This document shows, piece by piece, positions 11,194 to 22,973 of a stretch of 64,000 nucleotides of DNA. Source of the stretch: Bagarius yarrelli (taxonomy: Eukaryota; Chordata; Actinopteri; Siluriformes; Sisoridae). The first letter of the stretch is position 1, and every line of letters begins with the position of its first letter. The stretch lies in NCBI GenBank assembly GCA_005784505.1, contig VCAZ01000138.1:868001-932000 (forward strand). The letters run 5' to 3'. Below the pieces are notes generated by a model that worked only from the letters and a program-made list of their open reading frames with translations, made no database searches and had not been told where the DNA came from. Position numbers and translations under genes: made by a program.

Positions 11194-14100
11194 ATGGCCC
11201 GAGTTGTGAAAGTATTACGGACTTTACGAAATCACTGGAAAAAATCGACTTTCGCTGTGTGTGTCCTGTCTTATGGTGGACACTGGCTGTACGGAAAGCA
11301 CTGGTTAGTAAATCTTCTATTATGCACTTACGGATATAACAAAAATAAAGCACATATAATAATGTGTCAGGTGAGGGAGCTCACTGAATGATGATGATTA
11401 TTAGATTAGATTAGATTAGATTAGATTAGATTATTGTATTAGACTTTATTGTCATTGTGCAAGGTTCATGTACAGAGCCAATGAAATGCAGAGAGCATCT
11501 AACCAGAAGTGGCCTATTTACAATAAATAGCAGTGTACTTAAATAGGGGTATGAGGTTGATAAATACAGAGGTGAGAGTGAATAATGTACAGAAGGTGCA
11601 GTTGTATGTATATTGTATCTATAAGGGTATATATATATAGTATGATACGGTTATAGCTGGGCAAGGAATGATATAATGGATATGTACATATGAGTGTTTG
11701 TATGTATAGTAAATATGGATGGACTATACAGAAGTGTAAGGATAGATAGTTATGGATGTGTGATACAGTAAATACAGTAAATATGGACAGAATATACAGA
11801 AGAGTAAGGATAGATAGTTATGGATGTTTGATACAGTAAATACAGAGTAAATATGGATGGAATAGAGAGAAGTGTAAGGTATGGAAAGTTATGGATGTGT
11901 GATACAGTAAATATGGATAAACTATATAAAAGTGTAAGGATAGATAGTTAAAGATGTGTGATACAGTAAATACAGAGTAAATATGGATGGAATAATGATG
12001 ACGTAGTGCAGCGTACAGAAAGTGGCAGTTCAGTAGTGATTGTTAACACTGTATAATCAGCTGTTCAGTACAGAAACAGCCACAGGAAAGAAGCTGTTTT
12101 TCAGTCTGTTTGTGCGGCTCTGAGATATCGGTAGCGTCTGCCTGATGGGAGAAGTGTAAGCAGTCGGTGGTTGGGGTGAGAGGGATTTTTGATTATGCCT
12201 CTCGCCCTTTGCAGACAGTGATTCTTGTGATTATTATTAAGATATTGAAGATGTATTAGATCCCACGGGACTCAAAACTTATTCAAATTATTTTAAGAAT
12301 ATAGATATTATTTCCGAAAGTTAACTGTTTGCAAGCTGTTTTTAGTTGTTAACAAACAAAGTCTTTTTTTTCTTTAAAGTGACAGTGTATTACGACGAGA
12401 GGCATGTCAGGAGGCTCGGGTAAGTGTTTTCCTCATCAGTACTGGTGAAAAACCCCTTCAGCTTCAGTGATTGATTAATCCTGTGCAGTTGCAGTCGATT
12501 ACTATATAACATACTATAGTCTTAACTTCAGGTTTTTCATCCACAAACCGCTGGCTGAACATCTGGTGCACATGGCACAGAAATTCAAACGCACTTAGAA
12601 TGTTAAAGATTCAAATGCGATGTGTGTGTGTGGTGATTTTTGACAGCAAACTCATCCTGCACTACAGTGAATTTCACACGTCTAAAGAATTGTGTCCAAA
12701 AGAAGTTATTTTCACAACAAAGTCTACACACATTTTAACATATTTATGACAGGTTCATGTTTGCACACTAGTCTGTTTTTTTTGTATGGACATTGCTCAC
12801 ATTTTCATGTCTCTAACCCTGATGCTGAAATAAATGATTTGTGATTGGTTGCTTTACTTGTCAATTTTGCAGATAATAGCTGCTATGTAGTCAACATTTT
12901 TTGTTGGTTGTCTGAAAGTTTTGGTATGTGAGAATAAACGCCATGATTTGTATAATTACAGGGTATCACGAAAATGCATTTATTTCAACTATGATTCTGA
13001 GCCCCTACTTTACCTACTGCCATGGTTTGGAAGGTGAAAGTAAACCTATGTAAACACAGCAGGAACAAGTTAAACACACAACAGACAATAAGCAACGCTC
13101 AAGAGTAAGCCAGGAAACCTAGAGCTATAAAGCAGGAACTGTGGCAAGACATAACAGAAAAAGAAAACAATAGAGAATTAAGAACAGGTTAAAGGATAAT
13201 AACTGGAATTCTCTGGTTTCCTTCAAAATGCTAGAAATGTTGGTAGTTGGATTGGTTGCTCCAGAAATTGCCCCAGGTGTTCAATCAGTTTAAAAATGTA
13301 TTCTACCCTGTGTTGGACTTACAATTCAGCCACCTCATGATTTTGACCTGTTTCTGAAGATGAATGAACGATGTACCCCTAACTATAGTTCAATAACAGT
13401 AGCAAAGCTCTAGTGTTGATGTAGTAACAATTATGTTGATCTGCCTTATAACCAGGAATTTGGTCGGAAGTTAATTGGGCCTCAGGAGTCCCTACAGAAA
13501 GCCACAGTGATCCTGAATCCTGCAGCAAGCAAAGGGTGAGCATTTGCCGGATTCGCTTTTCAGCACACTCAGAAAAGATTGCTTGTGGTGTTTAAATGCG
13601 CTCTTGTGCACATATTATCACAGGAAAGCTAACAGCCTGTTTGAGAAGAATGCAGCTCCCATTCTACATCTGGCTGGCATCGAGGTTAAAGTTATAAAGG
13701 TATTTAATAATATTTAATATGATACATTTTATAGTTTTTATAATAAACACTTATAACAATGCTTGGACACTTCTATAGACAGATTATGAAGGGCAAGCTA
13801 AAAAGCTCATGGACCTGATGGAACAGACGGACATGTTGATTGTTGCCGGAGGTGATGGTACCCTGCAGGAGGTAAAACATGCTGGATTGATTGATAGTAA
13901 CCCTTTGCTGGTATATGCTCTTGAAGCATGTGCATTGTTTCCTGTTTTTTTATTTTGTTCAGGTGATTACCGGCTTGCTGCGCCGAGCTGATCAGGTACT
14001 GTAAAAACAGCTTCTTATTTTTGCTAGGATTTATTTAAGAATTACACTCACCGGCCACTTTATTAGCTACACCTTGCTTGTATTGAATTGGACCTCTTTT

Positions 14101-15933
14101 TGTCTTCAGAACTGCCTTAATTATTTGTGGCATAGATTTTAACAAGGTTTTGGGAACATTCATTAATGATTTTGGTCCTGATTGGTATAATAGCATCACA
14201 CAGTTGCTGCAGATTTGTCAGCTGCACATCCATGATGCGAATCTCCTGTTCCACCACTTTCCAAAGGTGCTCTATTGGCTTGAGATCTGGTAGCTGTGAA
14301 GGCCATTGGAGTAAAGTGAACTCATTGTCATGTTAAAAAAAACAGTCTGAGATGATTCGAGTTTTGTGACATGGTGCATTATCCTGCTGCAAGTAGCCAT
14401 CAGAAGATGGGTACACTGTAGTCATCAAAGGATGGACATGGTCAGCAACAATACTTAGGTAGGCTGTGGCGTTTAAATGATGCTCAGTTGGTACTAAGAG
14501 GTCCAAAGTGTGCCAATTAAATATCCCACATTATTACACCACCACCACCAGCCTGAACTGTTGGACGGATCCATGGTCTTTTTGCCAAATTCTGACCCTA
14601 CAATCTAAATGTCGCAGCAGAAATCAAGACTCATCACACCAGGCAACGTTTTCCCAATCTTCTGTTATGCAATTTTGGTGAGCCTGCATGAATTGCAGCC
14701 TCCGTTTCCTGTTCTTAGCTGACAGGAGCAGCACCCGGTGTGGTCTTCTGCTACTGTAGCCCATCTGCTTCAGGGTTCGACGTGTTGTGGTGGGTTCATA
14801 CCTTGAACAAGTGGTTACCTTTTTATCATCCCTAACCAGTCTGCCCATTTTCCTCTGACATCAACAAGGCATATTCGTCCACACAACTGCCGCTTACTAG
14901 ATATTTTCTCTTTTTTTGACAATTCTCTGTAAATCCTAAATATGGTTGTATGTGAAAATCCCAGTAGATCTGCAGTTTTTGAAATACTCAGACCAGCCCG
15001 TCTGGCACCAACAACCATTCCACATTCGAAGACACTTAAATCCCCGTTCTTCCCCATTCTAAGTTTAAACTTCAGCAAGTCATCTTCACCGCATCTAGAT
15101 GGCTAAATGCATCGAGTTGCTGCCATGTGATTGGCTGATTAGCAATTTGTGTTACCAAGCAATTAAACAGGCATACCAAATAGAGTGGCCGGTAAGTGTA
15201 TATTTTGTTGCACAGTATAATAAGTTTTATTTTGTGCTGTTTCCTCTGTACCGTCATTCTCTTTGTTAACACACACTTTAACCCCCAGCAGACACAGTGA
15301 ACATCAGCAAGTAGGGGTTCCTGGGGAATTCAGGGGTACACACATTGAAGTGTATTTGTCACATGCAGAATAATTCACAATACAACATGCAGTGAGATGT
15401 TTTTTCTGGCTCTGACAATATGAGCAAGAATAAAATTAACCTAGCAAGAGAAAAAATATCTACAAATACACTATATAGAAAGACGTGTTTGACATCTGAC
15501 CTTCACATCTGTATGTGTTTTTTGAACATCCTATTCGAGATAAAGTCCCAAACCCACTTCTATTTCATAGCTCTACCCCTACGTCTACTCCTATATGACA
15601 TCATTGCCTGATCTCACTAATACTATCGCAGCTGAATGAACTCAAGTTAAACCTCCAAATTGAAGCTCAATCAAAGCTGATGGTCAGGTGTCCACAAGCT
15701 TAATAAGTACTATAGTGTTCATAAATTTTTGTGATTTATTTGTACATTATTGACTGTATTTAAATATTTAAAAATCAGTGTAAGTAATTGTCTTTTTTTG
15801 ATATGCACTGTGTTTAAATTTCTAGGAAGCGTTCAGTAAAATTCCTATTGGCTTCATTCCTCTGGGCTCTCGAAACTCTCTGAGCCAAAGTCTGCATATG
15901 GTTACTGACGACAAAGTAAAGTAAGCACTCCTA

Positions 15934-15980
<47 letters not shown>

Positions 15981-18900
15981 CTGTATTTGTGATCGAGTTA
16001 ATCATCTGATCTTTCATTCTTTTATCTGAATGTTGTGACCTGTGAGTCAGAGCAGCGTCTAACTGATTGTGAATTTCAGACACATCACTTCAGCCACGCT
16101 GTCCATTCTAAAAGGAGAGACTCTGCCACTCGATGTGCTCCAGATTAAGGTATGTGGTAGTTTAGTGATTAAGGGGTTGGACTTTTAATTGGAATATCTG
16201 AGTTCATTTCCTAGCACCACCAAATTGCCAATGGTGGGCCCCTGAGCAAGGCCCTTTACCCCCAATTGCTCAGTTATAGTATAAATGATAAATGCAAGTC
16301 GCAGTGGATAAGGGCGTCTGCCAAATGCCGTAAATGTATGCAGTAATCATGCTGTCGCTGTATGGGGGATTCGGAAGCTTTGATTGATCATGTTGTGGTA
16401 TTTATTGCATGTTATTTTCATAGAGTGAAAAGGAGCAGCCAGTCTTTGCCCTCTTAAGTTTACGCTGGGGTTCCTTCCGAGATGTCGCAACATCTGTCAG
16501 CAAGTGAGTGGGAAACTCTATTAATAAAGTAGTTATTTTTCAATCATTTTTTATACAGTTAAATATTTACTTTTCTGGTTGTTGTTTTTTTTAGATACTG
16601 GTATCTCGGCCCTTTAAAAACAAGAGCAGCACATTGGTTTAGTTCACTAAGGGTGAGTGTCACTTCTATGGTTTAGTATTAAAGGCTTTCGAATGCTAAA
16701 CCAACCACACTGTCTTCTGTATCTCAGGAGTGGCCACAGACACATGATGCTTCTGTTTCCTTTCTGCCGCCTGTCCCTCGTCCACCAGATTTGCCAGATG
16801 TGAAGCCTGTGAGACCCAGTCTGCTCTATCGCATCTATCGGAGACTTAAGAACTACTGGACACCTCCGGCAGAGGGTATAGCTGTGAAATTTGTCTTCAA
16901 TGTGGGATCTAACTGCTGATGACTCAGTGTATGTTGTTTATGTGGGTCTGTATGTGTTTCTATGTGTCTGTGCGTGTGTGTGTGTGTGTGTGTGTGTGGG
17001 TACAGAGATCCATGTCCAAGCAGAACCGGAGTGCTGGGAGGATAAGCAGATCTCTACGCTGGAGCTCACAATTAGCACACAGAACAGAAATCCGGTAACA
17101 AGAGTAAGTCCCCTTCAAGAATATTACTGAATATTATTATCTGTTCTAATGGCTGCATGAGATAGTATTAAGGGTGATTTACATATCATGCCGAAAATCG
17201 TAGGAAGTGTATGTCGTTGGAAACAAGAAAATTACAACAAGGACATTTCAGCAATGGATTTTCACATTGCCGAAACACAAAAAAAGACGAGCTGCTCCTT
17301 TATTTTACTGGTGAGGTTTTAGTGTAATGGAAATGTTAAAGCTGATTGGTTGGGTTTTGTCACATGACCCACGGTGCGCTTGTTGCATTATAAACAGTTG
17401 AGATGTTTTTTATATTGTCGCATACGGTTCACGACAGCATTGTTCTCTTATTTAAAAAACAAGACAATAAGATCGCGTCTTTCGCAAAATGTGAACAGAC
17501 ACTTCATTTATTTATAAGATAAAATACACAGTATGTATTTGATGGCAATAATATATCAGTAATTGCTAATAATCTGTTTTACAGAAAGCCTGGCTTAATG
17601 CTGATTTTTTTGCATGTTTGCACGGTCAGCAACATGATTGGATGAGCAGGGAATGTGACTGGTATAAAAAACGGCTTGTCTTAAGCTTTTGCATAAGCAA
17701 GAGGAAAAATGTCCCCAAGTAAAATCTTGGTTCTGCTTGGTTGTTTGTTGCTAAGCTTAAAAATTATAACACAGCGTCATAGCCGACTGGGATGTGATTG
17801 ACACTTTTGTACATCAATTCTTATCTATTTTCCATCACACTGAAAAGCTGGAAATGTCCTGTAACAAAGCCAAAATAGGTCCTGCTAAGCTGTAAACAGA
17901 CTGTCGGGGACCTTTTAGTTTTTTTCCCGCTTTGTTGTTTAACTGTCCAAGCTAACTGTTTACACTAAGATGATCAAGAGAGAAACAAGTGTCAGTATCA
18001 GATTTCAGTTTATTACCTTTACATTACAGGCATTTAGCAGACGACCTTGACTAGAGCAATTTACATCTATCTCATTCTTTATTTTATTTGCTCAGGGACC
18101 CAGCAGTAGCAGCTTTGTTGTGCAGAATTAAATCTTTTAATCAGTAGTCTAAAACCCTAACCAATAAAGCGTTCACTTGCCCCAGTTTGTTTGTTTTATT
18201 TACTTGCTACTCTTAATAGAGGATGCAACTGAAAATCTTCTGTTTTGGAGGTGAGAAGTAAATAAACTCGTTACTGTTCGTCTCATCGTCAACACGTTTC
18301 GCTTCGTCTCATCTTTAAAATAAATGAGATCTGTATTTTTATGAGCGTCAGTTCTGTGAGTCAGTAACATGTGGGGCTGTGAATGTGAATAGTGCTGTGA
18401 GGAATGTGCTGGTGATCATTTAAGCTGATGTTTTTGTTTTTTTGCCTGTTTGGGACATTTTGTAAGCAACATTGCCATCTATCTGTAAATTAAGAAAGGC
18501 TCCTCATCGTCTGTGTTCTTCCTGTAGAGGACAAATGATTCCCTGGTGCTCTCTTTGGAGCCAGACACACTTACAGTCGGACAGTTCATCACAGAAGGGT
18601 ATTTAATTCAATTCAATAGTATGATTTGTGAAAACTAGTTAAAGTGCTTCCTCTCACCCTAATTTATCCTGGGGATGATGTGATCTGTGTGATCGGTTGC
18701 AGGATTAAAAAAGCTGAGAACCCATTGGAGAACACGGAGCAGGCTCTTCAGATGGAAGCAAGTGTATGTCGCCTCAACGTGCCCCAGGTGAGAACTTGTT
18801 TTTTATAAAGGATATTAAAATAACGTAGCACAGCTAATGCTGTTTAATTCTCGAATCTGATTGGTCAAAAGATTTTAATGGTTTAGTCGGATCTGGTTTA

Positions 18901-19865
18901 CTAATTTGATTGGCGTATTAGTATTTCAAGAGCGCTATTATCAGACATGACAAATCAGACATTTCATAAAGTATGACTCAAAATAGAATTGAAGATTGAA
19001 AGTAAGCAACAATGCCACATTCATGTTTTATTATTATGGAAAAAATGTTTAAGTGTGGCTATGCAAAAATAACACACGCTGGAGGAAATCCCCATCACCC
19101 CCTCTTTATCTACTAGAAGTGATTAACTTTTGTAGTTAATTAAAACGAATTAACCTCCATCTTACTCCAACCGCAGTAAGTAAAACACACCATCCCAACG
19201 AGTAAATGTGAAATCTGAATACTAACTGCTTTCACTGGTGTTCTACAACATTAAATGTACAGAGAAAAAGGTGTGATTTTGTTAGAGCTGTACGATATTG
19301 AAGATAAATGCGATATCATGCTAAACAATGTGATATTCGATTCGATTAAAAAAAAAACTATATATTTATAGATGTTTCTGCCGATCATAGCTGATAGTAA
19401 TGTGTTTGGTTTTGCGGTGACTGTAAAGATTTGTAGTGTTTCCCTTTTACGCTTATTTGATGTATTAAGTCACTCGTTAATTGTAAACCATTGCGACTGC
19501 ATTTTAGCAGTCCAACACCATAACCACTGCACTACCACTTCCCAACGTTTTTCAATTTATAATTGTTAACAAATTGCTGTGGTTTAGGGGAGAAAAAAAG
19601 TTTCAAACCTGCTCTTGTTAGAGATTATTTTTCTAAAACCGCATGCCTCTCGCTCTATTTTCTACCTCTGATAGCAGAGCTCTGCTTTGAGCCTTAAACT
19701 CACTCGATTCTGTTTCTGCCGTTTTGATCACAGGAGGGCGCCGGCTTTTATGACATTGACAATGAAGCTTTTGAGGCCGTGCCGGTGGAAGTGAAGCTTT
19801 TGCCCCGGAAACTGAGATTCTTTTGCAGCTCCGAGCGCAAAGACCAGCTAGCACAGATCAACTGA
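11194..19865 (+). CDS. agk: acylglycerol kinase, mitochondrial (complete)
   Basis: Phosphorylates mono- and diacylglycerol to (lyso)phosphatidic acid; in mammals it is also a subunit of the TIM22 carrier translocase of the mitochondrial inner membrane. Fifteen phase-consistent exons: 11194-11303, 12380-12419, 13456-13535, 13624-13699, 13779-13871, 13963-13995, 15826-15920, 16080-16149, 16424-16503, 16595-16652, 16728-16875, 17006-17103, 18528-18598, 18703-18787, 19734-19865. They sum to 1269 nt, 422 aa plus stop, equal to the human length. The N-terminus ([10 protein letters not shown], then a hydrophobic run ending GGHWLYGKH) matches the family import/membrane region. The diacylglycerol-kinase catalytic loop GGDGTLQE falls at 126-133, preceded by [17 protein letters not shown] follows, and [11 protein letters not shown] lies near the C-terminus. 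No truncation or frameshift seen. Confidence 0.96.
11398..12235 (-). mobile_element. 5'-truncated CR1/Rex1-like LINE 3' region
   Basis: In agk intron 1. Read on minus it ends CACAATGACAATAAAGTC followed by TCTAATC tandem repeats (plus-strand TTAGA units from 11401), the characteristic 3' tail of CR1/Rex1-type LINEs. The far end (about 12060-12225) has the conserved block that includes GATATCGGTAGCGTCTGCC. The middle (11560-12000) has near-tandem copies of a roughly 70-120 bp unit containing GGATAGATAGTTATGGATGT. No coding sequence remains. Confidence 0.65.
14045..15198 (-). mobile_element. Tc1/mariner element with broken transposase
   Basis: In agk intron 6. Both ends read TA then CACT(C/T)ACCGGCCACT inward (14043 onward, and reverse complement ending at 15200), so the element is 1154 bp between TA target duplications. 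The minus strand encodes pieces of Tc1 transposase: an N-terminal helix-turn-helix (15078 to about 14830), [20 protein letters not shown], the first catalytic Asp in WCDES (about 14625), [12 protein letters not shown] with the second Asp, and [13 protein letters not shown] with the final Glu. These pieces are in different frames, and LKPIE replaces the usual LNPIE, so it is inactive. Confidence 0.9.
15937..15977 (+). repeat. (TC)n microsatellite
   Basis: About 20 TC units starting 17 bp downstream of the agk exon 7 donor. Confidence 0.95.
16155..16340 (+). mobile_element. tRNA-derived SINE
   Basis: In agk intron 8. Reads TTTAGTGATTAAGGGGTTGG (tRNA-like head), then GGGCCCCTGAGCAAGGCCC and GATAAGGGCGTCTGCCAAAT, the conserved body and tail of a SINE found in several further copies in this window (18020, 28260, 46330, 49575, 50936, 60650, 61970). 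Confidence 0.85.
16974..16999 (+). repeat. (TG)n repeat at the agk exon 12 acceptor
   Basis: A TG run ends only a few bases before the GGGTACAG acceptor of exon 12 (exon starts 17006). It stands where the pyrimidine tract would normally be. Confidence 0.9.
18020..18185 (-). mobile_element. tRNA-derived SINE, antisense
   Basis: In agk intron 12. GGCATTTAGCAGACGACCTT and CTCAGGGACCCAGCAG are reverse-complement SINE tail and body; AACCAATAAAGC marks the decayed head. Diverged. Confidence 0.7.
19495..19555 (-). mobile_element. SINE head fragment
   Basis: TTAGCAGTCCAACACCATAA followed by CCACTGCACTACCACTTCCC matches the head end of the SINE at 61970-62160. In agk intron 14. Confidence 0.6.
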
Positions 19866-22800
19866 CTGAAATGTGTGCAGAAACCATATATCACAAACTT
19901 TTCAGCCTATGTGCTAACTGCACAGCATCTGAGCAGCACATCATGTTACTTATAGTATATAACTTTTTTTTTTTTTTATAATTAATGTACAGTGTAATGG
20001 ATGTTAAAAAAAATGGTGAAAATGCCTCCATGCTTGAACTCAGCACTGTAATACTGATAGTACGAGAAAGCTGTAAAAATGTTTTGCTAAACATGGCTGC
20101 ACAAGAGGGAAGTAGACACAACACAACATTGACACAAGCCAATATATAACATATAACAAACTGTTCTGTTTACTGTGGATCAAGGACCAAGCAAAAATAA
20201 CCCAAACTATAAGAATTATTACAGCTGATTAAGTAACAAATGTTACATAAACAACAACTTGAGCAAAATCATGACTGGATTCATTTTCAAAAACAATGAA
20301 TTACTTGTTTATGGATCATTTAGTAAAAGAATGGAACCTCCCTAAGCTTCCCAATGCTGATGTGAAGTTTGTATAATTTATGGTCTGGACTGGTGTTTAC
20401 AGTAAAGCAGATGGCTGGCTGTAAGAGTCCTGTTCAATGGAAGGCAATTAAGTTATTACAATCCCCATCTGTCATTACCAGCGACTTTTTTTCCAGTCCA
20501 TACAGAAGTTGGACAGCTTTCACCAAAATCGTAAGGAATTACAGAACTTCCATTTTTATTGACCTGCACAGACGATTTGTTTGCATGATTTTTCATTAAC
20601 ATTACTATTATTATATTAATTTTAAAATTGGAAAAAAAAATCCCACCATGACAAACAGTAATAGGATTTTATTGGCAGTAAAAGAACCAGTGGGTTTAAG
20701 AAAATAAGAAAACTTGATCACATGCAGCGGTTACAGTGTGCAGCATGAAAGAAAAAAATGACTACAACTGGCAGCCAGATAAGGCTGAACATTCTTATAA
20801 TCTGTATGCGTTAATGAGATTTTAATGCTTAGCCAACACATTGAAGTATTCATAGAGTTTATTTAAACAATCATTACTGTACATTTTCCCATCAAGATCA
20901 AGTTAATGCTGTTTAGAGAAAAAGACTAGGTAGTACATGAAATATTTTTTTTTATAAAGAAAAAAATCACATTAGCAGTTTTGCCATATAATCCTCAAGT
21001 GCATGTAGAACAGATTATATATATTAGATGTTATTTGAACGTGATCGATTTTACAAGTAATAGAAAAAGTCCACTTGTAACCAGTCAATCGACGAGCGCC
21101 TGCACTCATTCACAGAAAAGAGATGTGGTCGCTATTTGCACACCACGCTTAGGTTTCGATGCTGATTTAACAGAAATCTGACTTCCTGGATCTCAAGACA
21201 GTAGAGTTTGTTGTCTGCAAAGTTCCGGAACACTACAACTGATTCGTTAGGTGGTGAATAAAGAGCTTCTCTCCCTTACACAAGAGTTCGAGGAGGATAA
21301 TTAAGAGATACTTCTTTGTGTCTAACGTGTCATAGATTCCAATAAATAAAGTGTGATCTAAATGTAATCGATCAACTAAAGCTTTTAAAAAAAAACATTT
21401 TAAGTGAGCAGCAGCTGATTTTTTCAGTACGGCAATGTGATCTAGTGCTGTTGAAAGTTAACCGAGTCAAATAATTGCTTATAGTGAACACATTTTGAAC
21501 ACAAACCCAGCTTACACCAAAAAAAAGTCTCCCAAAAGTCATTACAATACAGCATTCACTGACAGAATCACATTCGTGTTTTTTGATAGTAAAAAAAACA
21601 AAAAAAAACCATTCACTAGAACAGAATTAAAGGTTTAAACTGTATCAATATATAGTAAATGTGCTTCAGGGTGCAGCAGCAAAAAGCTACACTTTGCAAT
21701 CAACACCGAGAGTAAGGAATGTGTTCAACGGAGCAGAAATACCTACAGAAATATTTACATAACTCCCTGTGTGTCTGTAGTGTTAGCGTTCGTGCCTACT
21801 GTATCCATTTCATAGTGCGTAACATTTACAATAAACGTATTACAAAAAGCTGTCGAATTCAGTGACTGGTCTTCATGAGCAGGGACACCTGGCAACATTT
21901 AAGACAGATCACAACAGCTAAATTCAATTCATTTAGTTAGCATAAAAAACGATTTAATTCATCACCTAAAACCAGAAATCCTGCAGGTCTGCCTATAGAG
22001 AATACAGCGAATCAGTTTTAACATAATTTGCAGCGAATCCAATGTGATCCATGATCATGAACATACAGCAGTTGAGACACTTGAGCCTTTCATTGTGAAT
22101 TTACATTCCAGATTTATCATCACTCTGGTGTAAATTCTTGAAGGATTTATTAGCACTCTTTAAAATATCTGAACGATCTTTTCTCCAAAACACTTATCTG
22201 GTGAAGAGCATGAGTAAACGTGAGGAGAGAGAGAGAAAGAGTGATTGATTGATTGCGGCCAAAATGATCAAACTGATGCTGAAATTTAGTTGGACTGAAC
22301 TTAAATACTGCAGGGAATTGTGGCAATGTTGTCCAGTCAAATGCCTACGATCATCTGCGACAACGGTTAATGTAAAACCATGTAGTGGGTCAGCAGATTT
22401 CAGTTACCTTTCTTCACCAGACAGAAACCCACTTGGACAGTCTCCACTGCTTTATATTAAAGTCTGTAAGGCTCGGATGAAGAACACTGGACCGTTACAT
22501 CAGCTCTCCAAAACAGCACTGGCTAGAAGAAAAATGTCACAATTGAGGCCCACAAAACAAACACTAACAAAGAGGCACAGAAAAAAAAATCATTTTTTCA
22601 GGATGTGAAAGGAGGCAGAGTTGGGAAACAAACCCATGTTTAGCTGTCAAGATACTGAGAAAACACACAGACATACATAAAGCAGACAGGAGTCAGGGGT
22701 GTGAAGGCAGCAGTGTATCAAAGCCTGAAGAGGCAGTATCATATCACATCACTCCAGCGCTGAGCCCAGGGGTCAGTACTGGCTCCTGAGATACCCGGGC

Positions 22801-22973
22801 CAAAAAAGAGAAAGAAAAAGAGAGAGAGAAAAGGAGAGGAGGGAGTCAGGCAGTGTGTTCCAGCCAAGCAAGGCTAGAGGATCCAGAGACAGAGCATTAG
22901 AGATTACTGAGAGAGAGAGAGAGAGCGAGAAAGAGAGACAAAAATAGTTAAAGAGAGAGAAACCTCTCTGGCC
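19866..22973. other. convergent 3' ends of agk and dennd11
   Basis: The two genes face each other and this 3.1 kb interval should contain both 3'UTRs. The first clear plus-strand poly(A) signal is the overlapping AATAAATAAA at 21341-21350, which would imply a long agk 3'UTR. Minus-strand signals (TTTATT on plus) occur at 22146, 20858 and 20668. No ORF with family resemblance is present; the frame at 22249-22608 looks spurious. A purine-rich GA repeat lies at 22905-22960. Confidence 0.6.
22905..22960 (+). repeat. (GA)n-rich microsatellite
   Basis: GAGAGAGAGA interspersed with AAAG, just 3' of the dennd11 stop codon, so probably in its 3'UTR. Confidence 0.85.

Noticed and set aside
22249..22608. 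119-codon frame between agk and dennd11
   Set aside because: Composition and context fit 3'UTR; no similarity to any family I know.
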